Numbered from the stretch's first letter, positions 7,203-15,080 are shown. The stretch is 64,000 nt of DNA from Iodobacter sp025352645 (GCF_033446605.1 NZ_JAWQUO010000003.1:135341-199340); one strand, 5' to 3'. The notes: generated from the letters alone by a model not told the origin. Numbers and translations are program-made.

Positions 7203-9821
7203 TTAAAACCACACCCCATAGCGGCGGATGTAAACGGTTTTAACGAATTGCGCCAGTGCCATATAGCCGATCATGGTGGCGATTAGCCAGTACCAGTAGG
7301 ACGAATCGAGTGAGACAAAGCCTAGCGATTCGGCGATGGGCGAAAAGGGTAACCAGCAGCCAATGGCAACGGCAATCACGGTAGAGAGCATCACTGGCCA
7401 TGCTGCGCGGCTTTGCAGAAAAGGAATCTTCTTGGTGCGTAGCATATGCACCACTAAGGTTTGCGAGACTAAGCCAACAATAAACCAGCCGGAATTCATA
7501 ATCAGCTGACCACCGCCGTGGGCGTAATAGGCCGCTCCTGCGCCAAAGACCGTCCACATCAGAATATACGTAGTGATATCAAATACCGATGAGGTTGGGC
7601 CAAGCCAGATCATAAAGCGGCGGATATTGCCCGCCTCCCATTTACGTGGCTGCTGTAGGTATTCTTTATCCATCTTGTCCCAAGGTAAAACAATCTGGGA
7701 AATATCATAGATTAAGTTTTGAATCAGCAATTGCATCGCCAGCATCGGCTCCCAAGGCAGCCAAGCCGATGCCACCAGGACCGAAAACACATTACCAAAC
7801 GCAGAGCTGGCGGTGATATTTAGGTATTTCAGGATATTGCCGAAGGTTTCTCGGCCAGTAATTACACCTTCTTCTAGCACCATCAAATCTTTATCTAACA
7901 AGATAATGTCGGCGGTTTCCTTGGCGATATCGGCGGCGCTATCCACCGAAATACCCACGTCAGCATCGCGTAGCGCTGGGGCGTCGTTAATTCCGTCACC
8001 CAAGAAACCCACGGTGTGCCCATTGGCCTGTAGCGCTTTTACCACCCGTGATTTATGCAGTGGTGTGAGCTTGGCAAAGATGGTGCAACCCTTTACTGCT
8101 TGGCAGAGGGCAATATCGTCCATCGCTTCGATTTCTGGCCCTAGCAGCGGGATGCCCGGCTCTAAGCCCACATCGCGGCAAATTTTACTGGTGACGATAG
8201 GATTATCGCCAGTCAGCACCTTAACGGTGACGCCGTAATCACGCAGCGCCTTGATGGCAGGTGCCGCCGAGGCTTTAGGCGGGTCAAGAAAGGTCAGGAA
8301 ACCACGCACGACTAGATCGGTTTCATCTGCGACCAGATAGTGCTGTTTGTTTTTTGCAATGGCTTTAGTCGCCACTAATAAAACACGGAACCCTTGTTCG
8401 TTATAGGCTTGAGTCTGGCTGAGTAAGTGGGCTTTAGCGGCGGTATCTAAGGCAAGGATATTAGAGCCCGCTTGATAGTGGGTCGATACCGCCAGTATTT
8501 CTTCTACTGCGCCTTTGCAGATCATCAGCTGCTGATCTTGCTGATCGGCGACAACGACGGTTAAGCGGCGGCGGATAAAATCAAAGGGTAATTCGTCTAC
8601 CTTGTGGTAATTCCTAGGTAAATCACTCACATCTTTGGCGCGTTCCAGCACCGCAATATCCATCAGGTTTTTAATGCCGCTCTGGTGAACGCTATTGAGC
8701 CACGCCAGTTGCAAAATCCCTTCGTCAAGCTTGCCTTGGCAGTTGAAGTGCTCTTCCAAAATGATTTTATCTTGGGTCAAGGTACCGGTTTTATCGGTAC
8801 ATAACACATCCATCGCGCCGAAGTTTTGTACCGAATTAAGCCGCTTAACCACCACTTTGCGCTTGGCCATGGCGATTGCGCCCTTGGCCAAATTGGCAGA
8901 AACAATCATCGGCAACATTTCTGGGGTTAAGCCCACCGCAACCGCCATGGCAAAGGTCAGGGCAGATAGCCAATCGCCCTTGGTGAGGCCATTAATCAGA
9001 AAGACAATCGGCACCATCACCAGCATAAAACGAATTAATAACCATGAAACGCTGCTTACCCCACGGTCAAAACTGGTTTCCACCCGCTTATGGCTCAGCA
9101 CGTTTTTGGCTAGAGCGCCAAAATAGGTTTGGCTGCCGGTAGCAACCACCCTAGCGCAGGCTGTGCCGCTCACCACATTGGTACCCATAAAGCAGATATT
9201 GTTGTTATCGAGTAGGCTTTCTGCCTCGCTACTGCTGGACTCGGCTGATTTTTCTGCGACATCGCCTAAGGTATCGTATTTCTCCACCGGCAGCGCTTCG
9301 CCGCTGAGTACGGCTTGGCTGACAAATAAATCACGCGACTCTAGCAGCTCGATATCGGCCGGAATCATATCGCCCGCTTGCAAATAAACAATATCGCCAA
9401 CTACCACATTGCTCATTGGCACTTCTAGTTTGCGTGCTTGGCCCGTGGCGCTGGTGCGTAATACGGTGGCGGTGTTGCTGACGAGGGATTTGAGTTTTTC
9501 AGCGGATTTACCGGTACGGTATTCCTGAAAAAAGCGTAATAAGGCGCTTAAGGTCACCATGGTGGTGAGGATGATAATCCCTATCCAGCTTTGTTCTTCT
9601 GGGCCAACCATTTGCACATCGGTGATATAGGTGATGATGGCCAAGACCAAGAGCACCATTACAAAAGGGTTTTTAAACGCGAGATAGAGCTGGATGATGG
9701 CGTGTGGCGGCTTATCGTGAGCTACTTCGTTAAGGCCATGTGTATGTAAGAGTTCGGCAGCTTGGCTGTCGCTTAAGGCTTTGGGGTGTTGCGGATGAGC
9801 TGGTGTGTGATTTTGCGTCAT
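7203..9821 (-). CDS. mgtA: Mg2+-importing P-type ATPase MgtA
   Basis: An 872-residue P3B-type ATPase that imports Mg2+ across the inner membrane. An N-terminal cytoplasmic segment is followed by the actuator domain (SGEALPVEK), the phosphorylation motif DKTGTLT (about residue 342), TGDNP and GDGINDAP (about residue 607), and a C-terminal bundle of membrane helices. Length is close to enteric MgtA. The ATG at 9821 has AGGAA upstream. It follows a 39-codon leader ORF (9863-9982) by 41 bases and an MgtC-tail-like gene further upstream, which suggests control by Mg2+ supply at the leader. Family assignment is secure; regulation is inferred. Confidence 0.95.
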   Translation of the reverse strand: MTQNHTPAHPQHPKALSDSQAAELLHTHGLNEVAHDKPPHAIIQLYLAFKNPFVMVLLVLAIITYITDVQMVGPEEQSWIGIIILTTMVTLSALLRFFQEYRTGKSAEKLKSLVSNTATVLRTSATGQARKLEVPMSNVVVGDIVYLQAGDMIPADIELLESRDLFVSQAVLSGEALPVEKYDTLGDVAEKSAESSSSEAESLLDNNNICFMGTNVVSGTACARVVATGSQTYFGALAKNVLSHKRVETSFDRGVSSVSWLLIRFMLVMVPIVFLINGLTKGDWLSALTFAMAVAVGLTPEMLPMIVSANLAKGAIAMAKRKVVVKRLNSVQNFGAMDVLCTDKTGTLTQDKIILEEHFNCQGKLDEGILQLAWLNSVHQSGIKNLMDIAVLERAKDVSDLPRNYHKVDELPFDFIRRRLTVVVADQQDQQLMICKGAVEEILAVSTHYQAGSNILALDTAAKAHLLSQTQAYNEQGFRVLLVATKAIAKNKQHYLVADETDLVVRGFLTFLDPPKASAAPAIKALRDYGVTVKVLTGDNPIVTSKICRDVGLEPGIPLLGPEIEAMDDIALCQAVKGCTIFAKLTPLHKSRVVKALQANGHTVGFLGDGINDAPALRDADVGISVDSAADIAKETADIILLDKDLMVLEEGVITGRETFGNILKYLNITASSAFGNVFSVLVASAWLPWEPMLAMQLLIQNLIYDISQIVLPWDKMDKEYLQQPRKWEAGNIRRFMIWLGPTSSVFDITTYILMWTVFGAGAAYYAHGGGQLIMNSGWFIVGLVSQTLVVHMLRTKKIPFLQSRAAWPVMLSTVIAVAIGCWLPFSPIAESLGFVSLDSSYWYWLIATMIGYMALAQFVKTVYIRRYGVWF

Positions 9822-9862
9822 GCTGCTTATTCCTGTTCACCAGCGTGCAGGGGTGCGATGCA

Positions 9863-9982
9863 TTATTTAAGCAAAGCAGTCCCCTTGCGCACAGATGTGG
9901 CGCTAAAATGAATACGGAGATTTAATTCGCTCGCTGAATTGCTTAATTGCAATTCAGCGAGCGGTATCGGTTGGTCAGGCAT
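9863..9982 (-). CDS. putative mgtL-like leader peptide (39 codons)
   Basis: A short ORF directly upstream of mgtA. ATG at 9982 is preceded by AAGGA at 8-base spacing, and the ORF stops 41 bases before the mgtA start. The peptide begins MPDQPIPLAELQL. Its Asp/Pro-rich start resembles the enteric leader peptide MgtL (starts MEPDPTPLP), whose proline and acidic codons make ribosome progress depend on Mg2+ and so control mgtA. A perfect 15-bp hairpin (9928-9963) lies inside the ORF, so translating ribosomes would melt it. The resemblance is short and could be chance; it may simply be a small protein or non-coding. Confidence 0.5.
   Translation of the reverse strand: MPDQPIPLAELQLSNSASELNLRIHFSATSVRKGTALLK
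9928..9963 (-). promoter_or_regulatory. 15-bp perfect hairpin in the mgtA leader
   Basis: CGCTCGCTGAATTGC (9928-9942) pairs with its exact complement at 9949-9963 around a 6-base loop (TTAATT). There is no T-run after it on the minus strand, so it is not a simple intrinsic terminator. It overlaps codons of the short leader ORF, which fits an RNA element whose folding depends on leader translation. Confidence 0.6.
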
Positions 9983-10098
9983 GGTTTTATTCCTTAGAAA
10001 TAAATAATAGAAAGATTAAAAGCCCATATCAAATATTAAGAACGAGCATATCCTCTCCATTAATTAAATGGATTAATTATAAATTAATATAATTGGCC

Positions 10099-10223
10099 GT
10101 TAACTTAAGGTAAGTACTTGTGCAAAAGTTTTATGGCAAGGCGTCGAAGCCGCAGGCAGTACAGTTAGTACGACAAGGCAAGACAACGATGCAAGAAAAC
10201 TTTTGCCTATCTACTTAGTTAAC
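10099..10223. repeat. palindromic MITE-like element
   Basis: Outer ends are GTTAAC (10099-10104 and 10218-10223). Inner arms GCAAAAGTTTT (10122-10132) and AAAACTTTTGC (10196-10206) are exact inverted copies. The centre carries GTACAGTTAGTAC. The unit sits 10 bases past the stop of the MgtC-tail-like gene. No coding capacity; it looks like a dispersed non-autonomous element of a type common in betaproteobacterial intergenic DNA (from memory). Confidence 0.55.
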
Positions 10224-10232
10224 ACCAACTGA

Positions 10233-10571
10233 TTAATGTGCTTGGCTAGCCATCGCTCTACGCCTTAAGCCCCATTTGATTTGGTTTACATCGTGGTGCT
10301 GGCTGAGACTGATGGCCATTTGATTAAAATTTTGCTGCAGATGAGCTGATAGATGCAGCAAGACCGACAGGCAGTATTTTCCTTCGGGCAGGCGAAAGAT
10401 CTTCAGCTGCTGCGCGTGCAGGCCTAAATGATTTAGATTTTGAATCAATAGCTTGCGCAGATTGCTGATGCTGGATTCTGCACTGGTAATTTGTAAAAAA
10501 TACTGTGAGTTATTGGTTTTACGGCCGTGCACAGCCCTTAGGGCAAGGATGAGTTTTTTTAGATAATGCAT
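10233..10571 (-). CDS. small protein resembling the MgtC C-terminal (ACT-like) domain
   Basis: A 112-residue cytoplasmic protein with no membrane segment. From about residue 20, a pattern YFLQIT...ISNLRKLLIQNL...LGL and a later ISLSQHHDVNQIKWGL matches what I recall of the soluble ACT-like tail of MgtC (ending in ...SRLSLEPGVSAVSW). The membrane domain of MgtC is absent. ATG at 10571 is chosen because GGAGG stands 7 bases upstream; the longer reading lacks a site. The gene is upstream of mgtA, as MgtC-family genes often are, and has a long structured leader. It may modulate Mg2+ transport or phosphate/ATP balance, by analogy. Assignment is tentative. Confidence 0.5.
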   Translation of the reverse strand: MHYLKKLILALRAVHGRKTNNSQYFLQITSAESSISNLRKLLIQNLNHLGLHAQQLKIFRLPEGKYCLSVLLHLSAHLQQNFNQMAISLSQHHDVNQIKWGLRRRAMASQAH

Positions 10572-10577
10572 GATTTT

Positions 10578-10594
10578 CCTCCGGTTAGGGGAGG
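10578..10594 (-). promoter_or_regulatory. hairpin masking the ribosome-binding site
   Basis: On the minus strand CCTCC (10594-10590) pairs with the Shine-Dalgarno GGAGG (10582-10578) across a 7-base loop, just before the ATG at 10571. The CCTCC part falls within the last codons of the short upstream ORF (10585-10629), so a ribosome finishing that ORF would free the site. Confidence 0.5.
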
Positions 10595-10629
10595 ATGCGC
10601 GGCTCCTGAAGAGCCAAATCAATAAGCAT
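10585..10629 (-). CDS. possible upstream leader ORF (14 codons)
   Basis: ATG at 10629 opens a 14-codon ORF reading MLIDLALQEPRILP and stopping at 10585, inside the loop between the masking CCTCC and the GGAGG of the next gene. It contains EP and ends LP, residues that slow ribosomes. A second hairpin (10601-10615, GGCTC and GAGCC) lies within it. No good ribosome site is seen upstream, so translation is uncertain. Confidence 0.3.
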   Translation of the reverse strand: MLIDLALQEPRILP

Positions 10630-10862
10630 GTACCGGCCCATTAAACCCCGTACGCATAAGCGTAGCGGCTGTTTATTAAGCGCTGATTTTTTCAGCAACA
10701 ATGGAATAGGTGAGTACGGGCGGCCAAAAGCCAAAAGACACCACACCCTGCGTAACAGGATATGGCAGATTGAATCTACTTTATCCTGCTATACCGCGGT
10801 TACAAACACAGATTGATTACATCCGTCGTTGTCCACAGACAGCCTCTTAGATAGTTAATATG
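10630..10862 (-). promoter_or_regulatory. long structured 5' leader of the MgtC-tail/mgtA locus
   Basis: About 290 bases separate the predicted start of transcription (near 10862) from the ATG at 10571. The leader RNA would fold a nested hairpin (10756-10762 with 10782-10788, with a further AGA/TCT pairing inside) and several smaller hairpins. I looked for the M-box (ykoK) Mg2+ riboswitch consensus and did not recognise it. A different metal-responsive leader is possible. Confidence 0.4.
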
Positions 10863-10868
10863 TGGCGG

Positions 10869-10896
10869 ATTCTACCCAATAATTAATTAATGTCAA
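10869..10896 (-). promoter_or_regulatory. sigma-70-type promoter for the MgtC-tail/mgtA locus
   Basis: On the minus strand TTGACA (10896-10891) and TAGAAT (10874-10869) are separated by 16 bases, close to consensus. It points at the MgtC-tail-like gene. No rightward gene is served. Confidence 0.6.
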
Positions 10897-11175
10897 TGCG
10901 AATTAATTAATTACTTTGTATTTGTGATTATTCAATGCGCTGAGCATTAAATATTGATTTGGAATTGAGCAGATTATCAGGCGTATTCATCTGCTTGAAA
11001 TCAGTGGATTCAAATATCAATAAGTACTGGGTCATCCGTTCGCGAGTATTTCGAAAATCAGCATTGTCACTCCCGCTAGGTTACTGGATCCCTGGCAAAA
11101 GCACGTGTGTGTGACGCTTTTTTAGCCCGCTTAAAATTTATGAAAACTTGTGATTCACTACTTACTCGCAAAAAT
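10897..11175. other. intergenic region upstream of the magnesium locus
   Basis: About 280 bases with no supported gene, AT-rich near the promoter at 10869-10896. A degenerate TGTCACTCCCGCT...GGATCC stretch around 11065-11100 resembles a decayed dispersed repeat, but it is too degraded to assign. Confidence 0.4.
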
Positions 11176-11201
11176 AATGCCCTCACGGTGATGAGGGCAT
11201 T
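11176..11201 (-). terminator. terminator after hisG
   Basis: AATGCCCTCA (11176-11185) pairs with TGAGGGCATT (11192-11201) around a 6-base loop, followed on the minus strand by ATTTTT. It starts 24 bases after the hisG stop. Confidence 0.8.
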
Positions 11202-11225
11202 CAGTTTACGTGCGAGAGGCGGTAT

Positions 11226-11873
11226 TTAAGCGTTACGCGCGGCTACCGTTGCGGCAAAGGCATCCAGCATGGGCTGGATGCGCTCGTGTTTTAGCTTGAG
11301 CGAGGCCTGATTTACCACCAGGCGTGAGCTAATCTCACGGATGTCTTCTACCGCCACCAGATTATTGGCTTTAAGCGTGCTTCCTGTGGACACCAGATCA
11401 ACGATGGCATCGGCTAGGCCCACCAGTGGGGCCAGCTCCATCGAGCCGTAGAGCTTGATTAGATCGACGTGTACGCCCTTATTAGCAAAGTGCTCACGGG
11501 CGCACTGGGTGTATTTGGTGGCAATGCGTAAACGCGCACCTTGCTTAACTGCACCTTCGTAATCAAAGCCCTGTTGCACTGCCACCATGAGGCGGCATTT
11601 GGCGATATCTAAGTCGAGCGGTAGATAGAGGCCCGCACCACCGTGCTCTAGCAGCACATCCTTACCGGCAATGCCTAAATCGGCAGCGCCGTATTGCACA
11701 TAGGTTGGTACATCGGTTGCACGGACAATGATGAGCCGCACATCGTCCATATTGGTGCCAATAATCAGCTTGCGGCTGGATTCTGGAGCCTCACTGGGCA
11801 CAATGCCTGCGGCGGCCAGCAGCGGCAGCGTTTCCTCGAAGATACGACCTTTAGACAGTGCAATGGTAATCAT
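11226..11873 (-). CDS. hisG: ATP phosphoribosyltransferase, short form
   Basis: First enzyme of histidine synthesis: condenses ATP with PRPP to phosphoribosyl-ATP. The 215-residue length, starting MITIALSKGR, is the short form that lacks the C-terminal regulatory domain and normally needs HisZ as a regulatory subunit; hisZ is not in this window. GSMELAPLVGLADAIVDLVSTG is the typical phosphate-binding region. The ATG at 11873 fits the family start; the upstream extension runs through a repeat. In related betaproteobacteria hisG follows murA and is followed by hisD. Here a terminator closes the gene, so the his cluster is broken. Confidence 0.93.
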   Translation of the reverse strand: MITIALSKGRIFEETLPLLAAAGIVPSEAPESSRKLIIGTNMDDVRLIIVRATDVPTYVQYGAADLGIAGKDVLLEHGGAGLYLPLDLDIAKCRLMVAVQQGFDYEGAVKQGARLRIATKYTQCAREHFANKGVHVDLIKLYGSMELAPLVGLADAIVDLVSTGSTLKANNLVAVEDIREISSRLVVNQASLKLKHERIQPMLDAFAATVAARNA

Positions 11874-11930
11874 GGTGTGTACCCGTGTAGGGGGCGCGGC
11901 AGCCGAGCCCAGTAGCAATTATTCTGTAAT

Positions 11931-11998
11931 GTAAGGGCACGGCACGCCGTGGCCTCAGGTGATTATTTTGCAATGTAGGGGCACGGCATGCCGTGCCT
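11931..11998. repeat. two GGCACGGC-type palindromic repeats
   Basis: Two copies (11931-11953 and 11975-11998) of a short palindrome built on GGGCACGGCATGCCGTGCC, the first imperfect. A degenerate copy may lie at 11887-11910. The same family recurs at 12424-12448 and 40431-40454. Confidence 0.75.
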
Positions 11999-12006
11999 TA
12001 TGGTCA

Positions 12007-12411
12007 TTATTTAAACAATTTAAGCGAAACGGGGTATTTAGAAGGCCAGCCGTTGATGGCTTTTGCACCTTCCCATAGTGCAAAAATAGCGGAGCCTATG
12101 GCCACCCACCAAAGGGGGAGCGGGCTTTGTAGGGCAAAACCTGCCAGCATTGCCAAGGCATAAAAGCAGCCCATTAAAAGCTGAAAATTGCAGGCGTTAA
12201 TGGCATGTTGTTCAACAAAATCTGAATGTACGCGCGCAAATTGCAGCACCAGCACTGGAATCAACAACGCCAGCACCGCCATCGGCAAAATGGGCAGCCA
12301 AAATACCCCAGCTAGATGGGCCAGTGCGGCAGCGCCTTTTTCGTTTTGTGAAGGAGGACGCGGCTTATCGTCCTGCTCTTCTGCTGCGGGTTTGGGATTG
12401 AAGATCAACAT
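12007..12411 (-). CDS. DUF4870-type membrane protein
   Basis: A 134-residue inner-membrane protein with a charged N-terminal 30 residues (DDKPRPPSQNEKG) and three hydrophobic helices. The pattern HLAG...LPILPM...FVEQHAINACNFQL is characteristic of DUF4870; its function is unknown. The ATG at 12411 is used because upstream codons run through a palindromic repeat. It sits between murA and hisG, normally neighbours in related genomes, and is flanked on both sides by GGCACGGC palindromes, suggesting a later insertion. Confidence 0.8.
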   Translation of the reverse strand: MLIFNPKPAAEEQDDKPRPPSQNEKGAAALAHLAGVFWLPILPMAVLALLIPVLVLQFARVHSDFVEQHAINACNFQLLMGCFYALAMLAGFALQSPLPLWWVAIGSAIFALWEGAKAINGWPSKYPVSLKLFK

Positions 12412-12423
12412 GGGGTACCCAGG

Positions 12424-12448
12424 AGTAGGGACACGGCACGCCGTGCCC
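12424..12448. repeat. GGCACGGC-type palindromic repeat
   Basis: One copy of the GTAGGG-ACACGGCACGCCGTGCCC palindrome family, just upstream of the DUF4870 gene and 10 bases past the murA stop. Confidence 0.7.
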
Positions 12449-12457
12449 AACAAACAT

Positions 12458-13708
12458 TTAGGAAATTCTTTCGATTTGCGCACCAACCGCCGACAATTTG
12501 CGTTCGATATGTTCGTAGCCACGGTCGAGGTGGTAGATGCGATCAACAATGGTTTCACCAGTGGCGATCATCCCTGCAATCACTAAAGAGGCCGATGCAC
12601 GAAGGTCGGTTGCCATTACGGTTGCACCTTCTAGCTTTTCTACCCCAGTCACAATCGCGGTGTTGCCTTCGGTATTGATTTTTGCACCCATGCGGATTAG
12701 CTCAGGGGCGTGCATAAAGCGGTTTTCAAAGATGGTTTCGGTAATGATGCCCGTGCCTTCCGCTACGCAGTTCAGCAACATAAATTGTGCTTGCATATCG
12801 GTTGGGAAGGCAGGGTAGGGCATGGTGCGGATATTTACAGCCTTAGGGCGTTGTTTCATATCGATAGCGATCCAATCGTCACCTGCTTCGATATACGCAC
12901 CAGCTTCGCGCAGCTTTTCTAGTACCGCTTCCATGATATCGGCGCGGGTATTGCGTAATACCAGCTTGCCTTGCGCCACAGCCGCAGCAATCAGGAAAGT
13001 ACCGGTTTCGATGCGATCCGGCACAATGGCGTGTTCTGCGCCATGCAGCTCGGCCACACCTTCGATAGTAATGGTATCTGTGCCATGGCCACTGATTTTT
13101 GCGCCCATTTTGATTAGGCAATCTGCCAGATCAACCACTTCGGGTTCACGCGCGGCGTTTTCGATAATCGTAATGCCGTCTGCCAGTGTGGCCGCCATCA
13201 GCAGATTTTCTGTGCCGGTTACGGTGACCATATCGCAAACAATGCGTGCGCCTTTGAGCTTGCCGCTGGCTTTTACATAGCCGTGCTCAATCACAATGTC
13301 TGCACCCATAGCTTGCAGGCCTTTGATGTGCTGATCTACTGGGCGTGCGCCAATGGCGCATCCTCCTGGCAGGGAAACCTGAGCTTCACCAAAGCGAGCT
13401 AAAGTAGGCCCAAGTACCAAAATCGATGCGCGCATGGTTTTAACCAGCTCGTAAGGGGCGATCAGGGTGGTGACTTCATTGGCGGTGATTTCGTATTCGT
13501 GGACATTATCGGTCATTACCCGCACGCCCATGCCTTGCAGCAGTTTTTGCGTGGTTTTAACGTCAGCTAATTGCGGAACATTGGTCAGGCGCAAAGTGCC
13601 TGCAGTCAGTAAGCTAGCGCATAAAATCGGCAGGGCGGCGTTTTTTGCACCAGAAATTGAGATTTCGCCGGAGATTGGGTTGCCACCGATAATTCTTAGT
13701 TTGTCCAT
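12458..13708 (-). CDS. murA: UDP-N-acetylglucosamine 1-carboxyvinyltransferase
   Basis: Catalyses the first committed step of peptidoglycan synthesis, transferring enolpyruvate from PEP to UDP-GlcNAc in the cytoplasm. 416 residues, normal length. It opens MDKLRIIGGNPISGEISISG, carries the KNAALP substrate loop, and has the active-site cysteine in LPGGCAIGARP (the residue alkylated by fosfomycin). It follows ibaG and a small membrane-protein gene, an arrangement conserved in proteobacteria. Confidence 0.97.
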   Translation of the reverse strand: MDKLRIIGGNPISGEISISGAKNAALPILCASLLTAGTLRLTNVPQLADVKTTQKLLQGMGVRVMTDNVHEYEITANEVTTLIAPYELVKTMRASILVLGPTLARFGEAQVSLPGGCAIGARPVDQHIKGLQAMGADIVIEHGYVKASGKLKGARIVCDMVTVTGTENLLMAATLADGITIIENAAREPEVVDLADCLIKMGAKISGHGTDTITIEGVAELHGAEHAIVPDRIETGTFLIAAAVAQGKLVLRNTRADIMEAVLEKLREAGAYIEAGDDWIAIDMKQRPKAVNIRTMPYPAFPTDMQAQFMLLNCVAEGTGIITETIFENRFMHAPELIRMGAKINTEGNTAIVTGVEKLEGATVMATDLRASASLVIAGMIATGETIVDRIYHLDRGYEHIERKLSAVGAQIERIS

Positions 13709-13811
13709 TTTTCTAACTCAGTTGTTGTCCACTAAAAGCACAAAAGCGTGATTTGTGGTTTTTTGGTCGTTTAGGGTGTGCAGTGTTTGTACACCGATTT
13801 CATTAGGGTTG

Positions 13812-13991
13812 TTATTTAAAGCAATACCAAAGCAGCGCGGCAAGGCCTGCGATCAGCCAAGGTAGATTGGTCAGGGCCGCCAGCTTTTGCGAGCTGTGAT
13901 CCAGTGGTTTTCTGGCTTCAACGATGGCTTGCTCAAGCTTGGCGCGATTATTTTCAATGGCGTCTAGATTGAAGCGATCCTCTTGGCTCAT
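13812..13991 (-). CDS. small C-terminally anchored membrane protein
   Basis: A 59-residue protein: a charged amphipathic helix (about 1-40) and a C-terminal membrane segment (LPWLIAGLAALLWYCF). The ATG at 13991 overlaps the ibaG stop (ATGA), so it is translationally coupled to ibaG. No recognised family. It probably places a short helical domain at the membrane; role unknown. Confidence 0.6.
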   Translation of the reverse strand: MSQEDRFNLDAIENNRAKLEQAIVEARKPLDHSSQKLAALTNLPWLIAGLAALLWYCFK

Positions 13992-14233
13992 TGGAATTGC
14001 TCTGCCCATTCGTTAGGCGTCAGCGTTTTTTCTAGCGACAGGGCGTGCAATTCACCAGAGTCGAGCTCTGGTTTAACCGATTCTTTAACCAAACGATGGC
14101 GGGCTAATAAACCAAGACCTTCAAAGCGAGGGGAGGCAATACGGGCATAAAAGTGATGGCCGTCGCCATTTACTTCAACGGCAGTTGCGGCGAGGCGCTC
14201 GGCAAGCAAGGCTTGTACTGATTCGGGAGTCAT
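13988..14233 (-). CDS. ibaG: BolA/IbaG family protein
   Basis: An 81-residue BolA-fold protein. The IbaG (YrbA) subgroup is favoured by its length and its place before murA, as in E. coli. GHHFYARIASPRFEGL...RHRLV matches the core, with the histidine that helps bind [2Fe-2S] with a monothiol glutaredoxin. Probably links iron-sulfur or acid-stress status to envelope functions. It lies 7 bases after the permease gene stop. Confidence 0.9.
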   Translation of the reverse strand: MTPESVQALLAERLAATAVEVNGDGHHFYARIASPRFEGLGLLARHRLVKESVKPELDSGELHALSLEKTLTPNEWAEQFQ

Positions 14234-14240
14234 AGATTGA

Positions 14241-14996
14241 TTAATGCCTTAATTTATAGCCAGATTTGATTAATGCGTAAGCCGCACTTGATAAAACGCT
14301 TAGTGAGAGCAGCGCGACAGCAAAAGCATGCCAAGGCGATACATCGCTCACACCAAAGAAGCCGTAGCGGAAACCATCAATCATATAAAAAATTGGGTTC
14401 CAGCTCGAGATGCTCTGCCAAAAAGCAGGCAAGCTATGGATGGAATAAAACACGCCAGATAAAAACGTGAGCGGCATGATCAAAAAGTTTTGAAACGCGG
14501 CAAGCTGATCGTATTTTTCTGCCCAAATCCCTGCCAGTATGCCAAGCGCGGCCATGAGTGCAGAGCTAGTCAGTGCAAAGGCTAAAATCCATAAAGGATG
14601 AGCAAAGGCGGGCAGATTAAACCACATCGTCATCACCAGTACGCCTGCCCCTACCACCAGCCCACGCACCATGGCGGCAAGCAGGTAGGCTAGGAAAAAC
14701 TCTAGGTGGGATAGCGGTGGTAGCAGTGCAAAAATCAGGCTGCCGGTGACTTTGGATTGAATCAGGCTGGATGAAGAGTTAGCAAAACTATTTTGCAAAA
14801 TCGACATCATCACTAAGCCAGGAATCAAAAACGCCGTGTATTGCACACCAGGATAAGGCTCTACATGGCTATCAAGTACATGGGCAAAGATCAGCAGATA
14901 CATCAGTGCAGTGAGCACGGGCGCAGCAACGGTCTGAAAAGCAACTTTCCAAAAGCGCAGTACTTCTTTATAAAACAGCGTGTAAAAGCCTTGCAT
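14241..14996 (-). CDS. ABC-2 type permease (YadH-like)
   Basis: A 251-residue inner-membrane permease with six hydrophobic segments, belonging to the ABC-2 exporter family (LIPGLVMMSILQNSF, PLTFLSGVFYSI, and WNPIFYMIDGFRYGFFG, which is typical near the C terminus). It should pair with the ATPase at 15260-16150. A 130-bp inverted-repeat element separates them. Substrate unknown; in E. coli the homologous pair is yadGH. Confidence 0.9.
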   Translation of the reverse strand: MQGFYTLFYKEVLRFWKVAFQTVAAPVLTALMYLLIFAHVLDSHVEPYPGVQYTAFLIPGLVMMSILQNSFANSSSSLIQSKVTGSLIFALLPPLSHLEFFLAYLLAAMVRGLVVGAGVLVMTMWFNLPAFAHPLWILAFALTSSALMAALGILAGIWAEKYDQLAAFQNFLIMPLTFLSGVFYSIHSLPAFWQSISSWNPIFYMIDGFRYGFFGVSDVSPWHAFAVALLSLSVLSSAAYALIKSGYKLRH

Positions 14997-15080
14997 AATC
15001 TCGTCTTGGCGGGTTGGGCATTTGTAAAAAACTATTTAGGAGAAACCTTGTGCATTTGAGCGCCAGAGTTTTGTATAAAA

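Noticed and set aside
10628..10816. 62-codon rightward ORF opposite the leader
   Set aside because: No ribosome site, no family resemblance, and it overlaps the likely leader RNA on the other strand.
10572..10862. M-box (ykoK) magnesium riboswitch
   Set aside because: The leader position suits one, but I could not find the conserved M-box core, so I describe only an unclassified structured leader.
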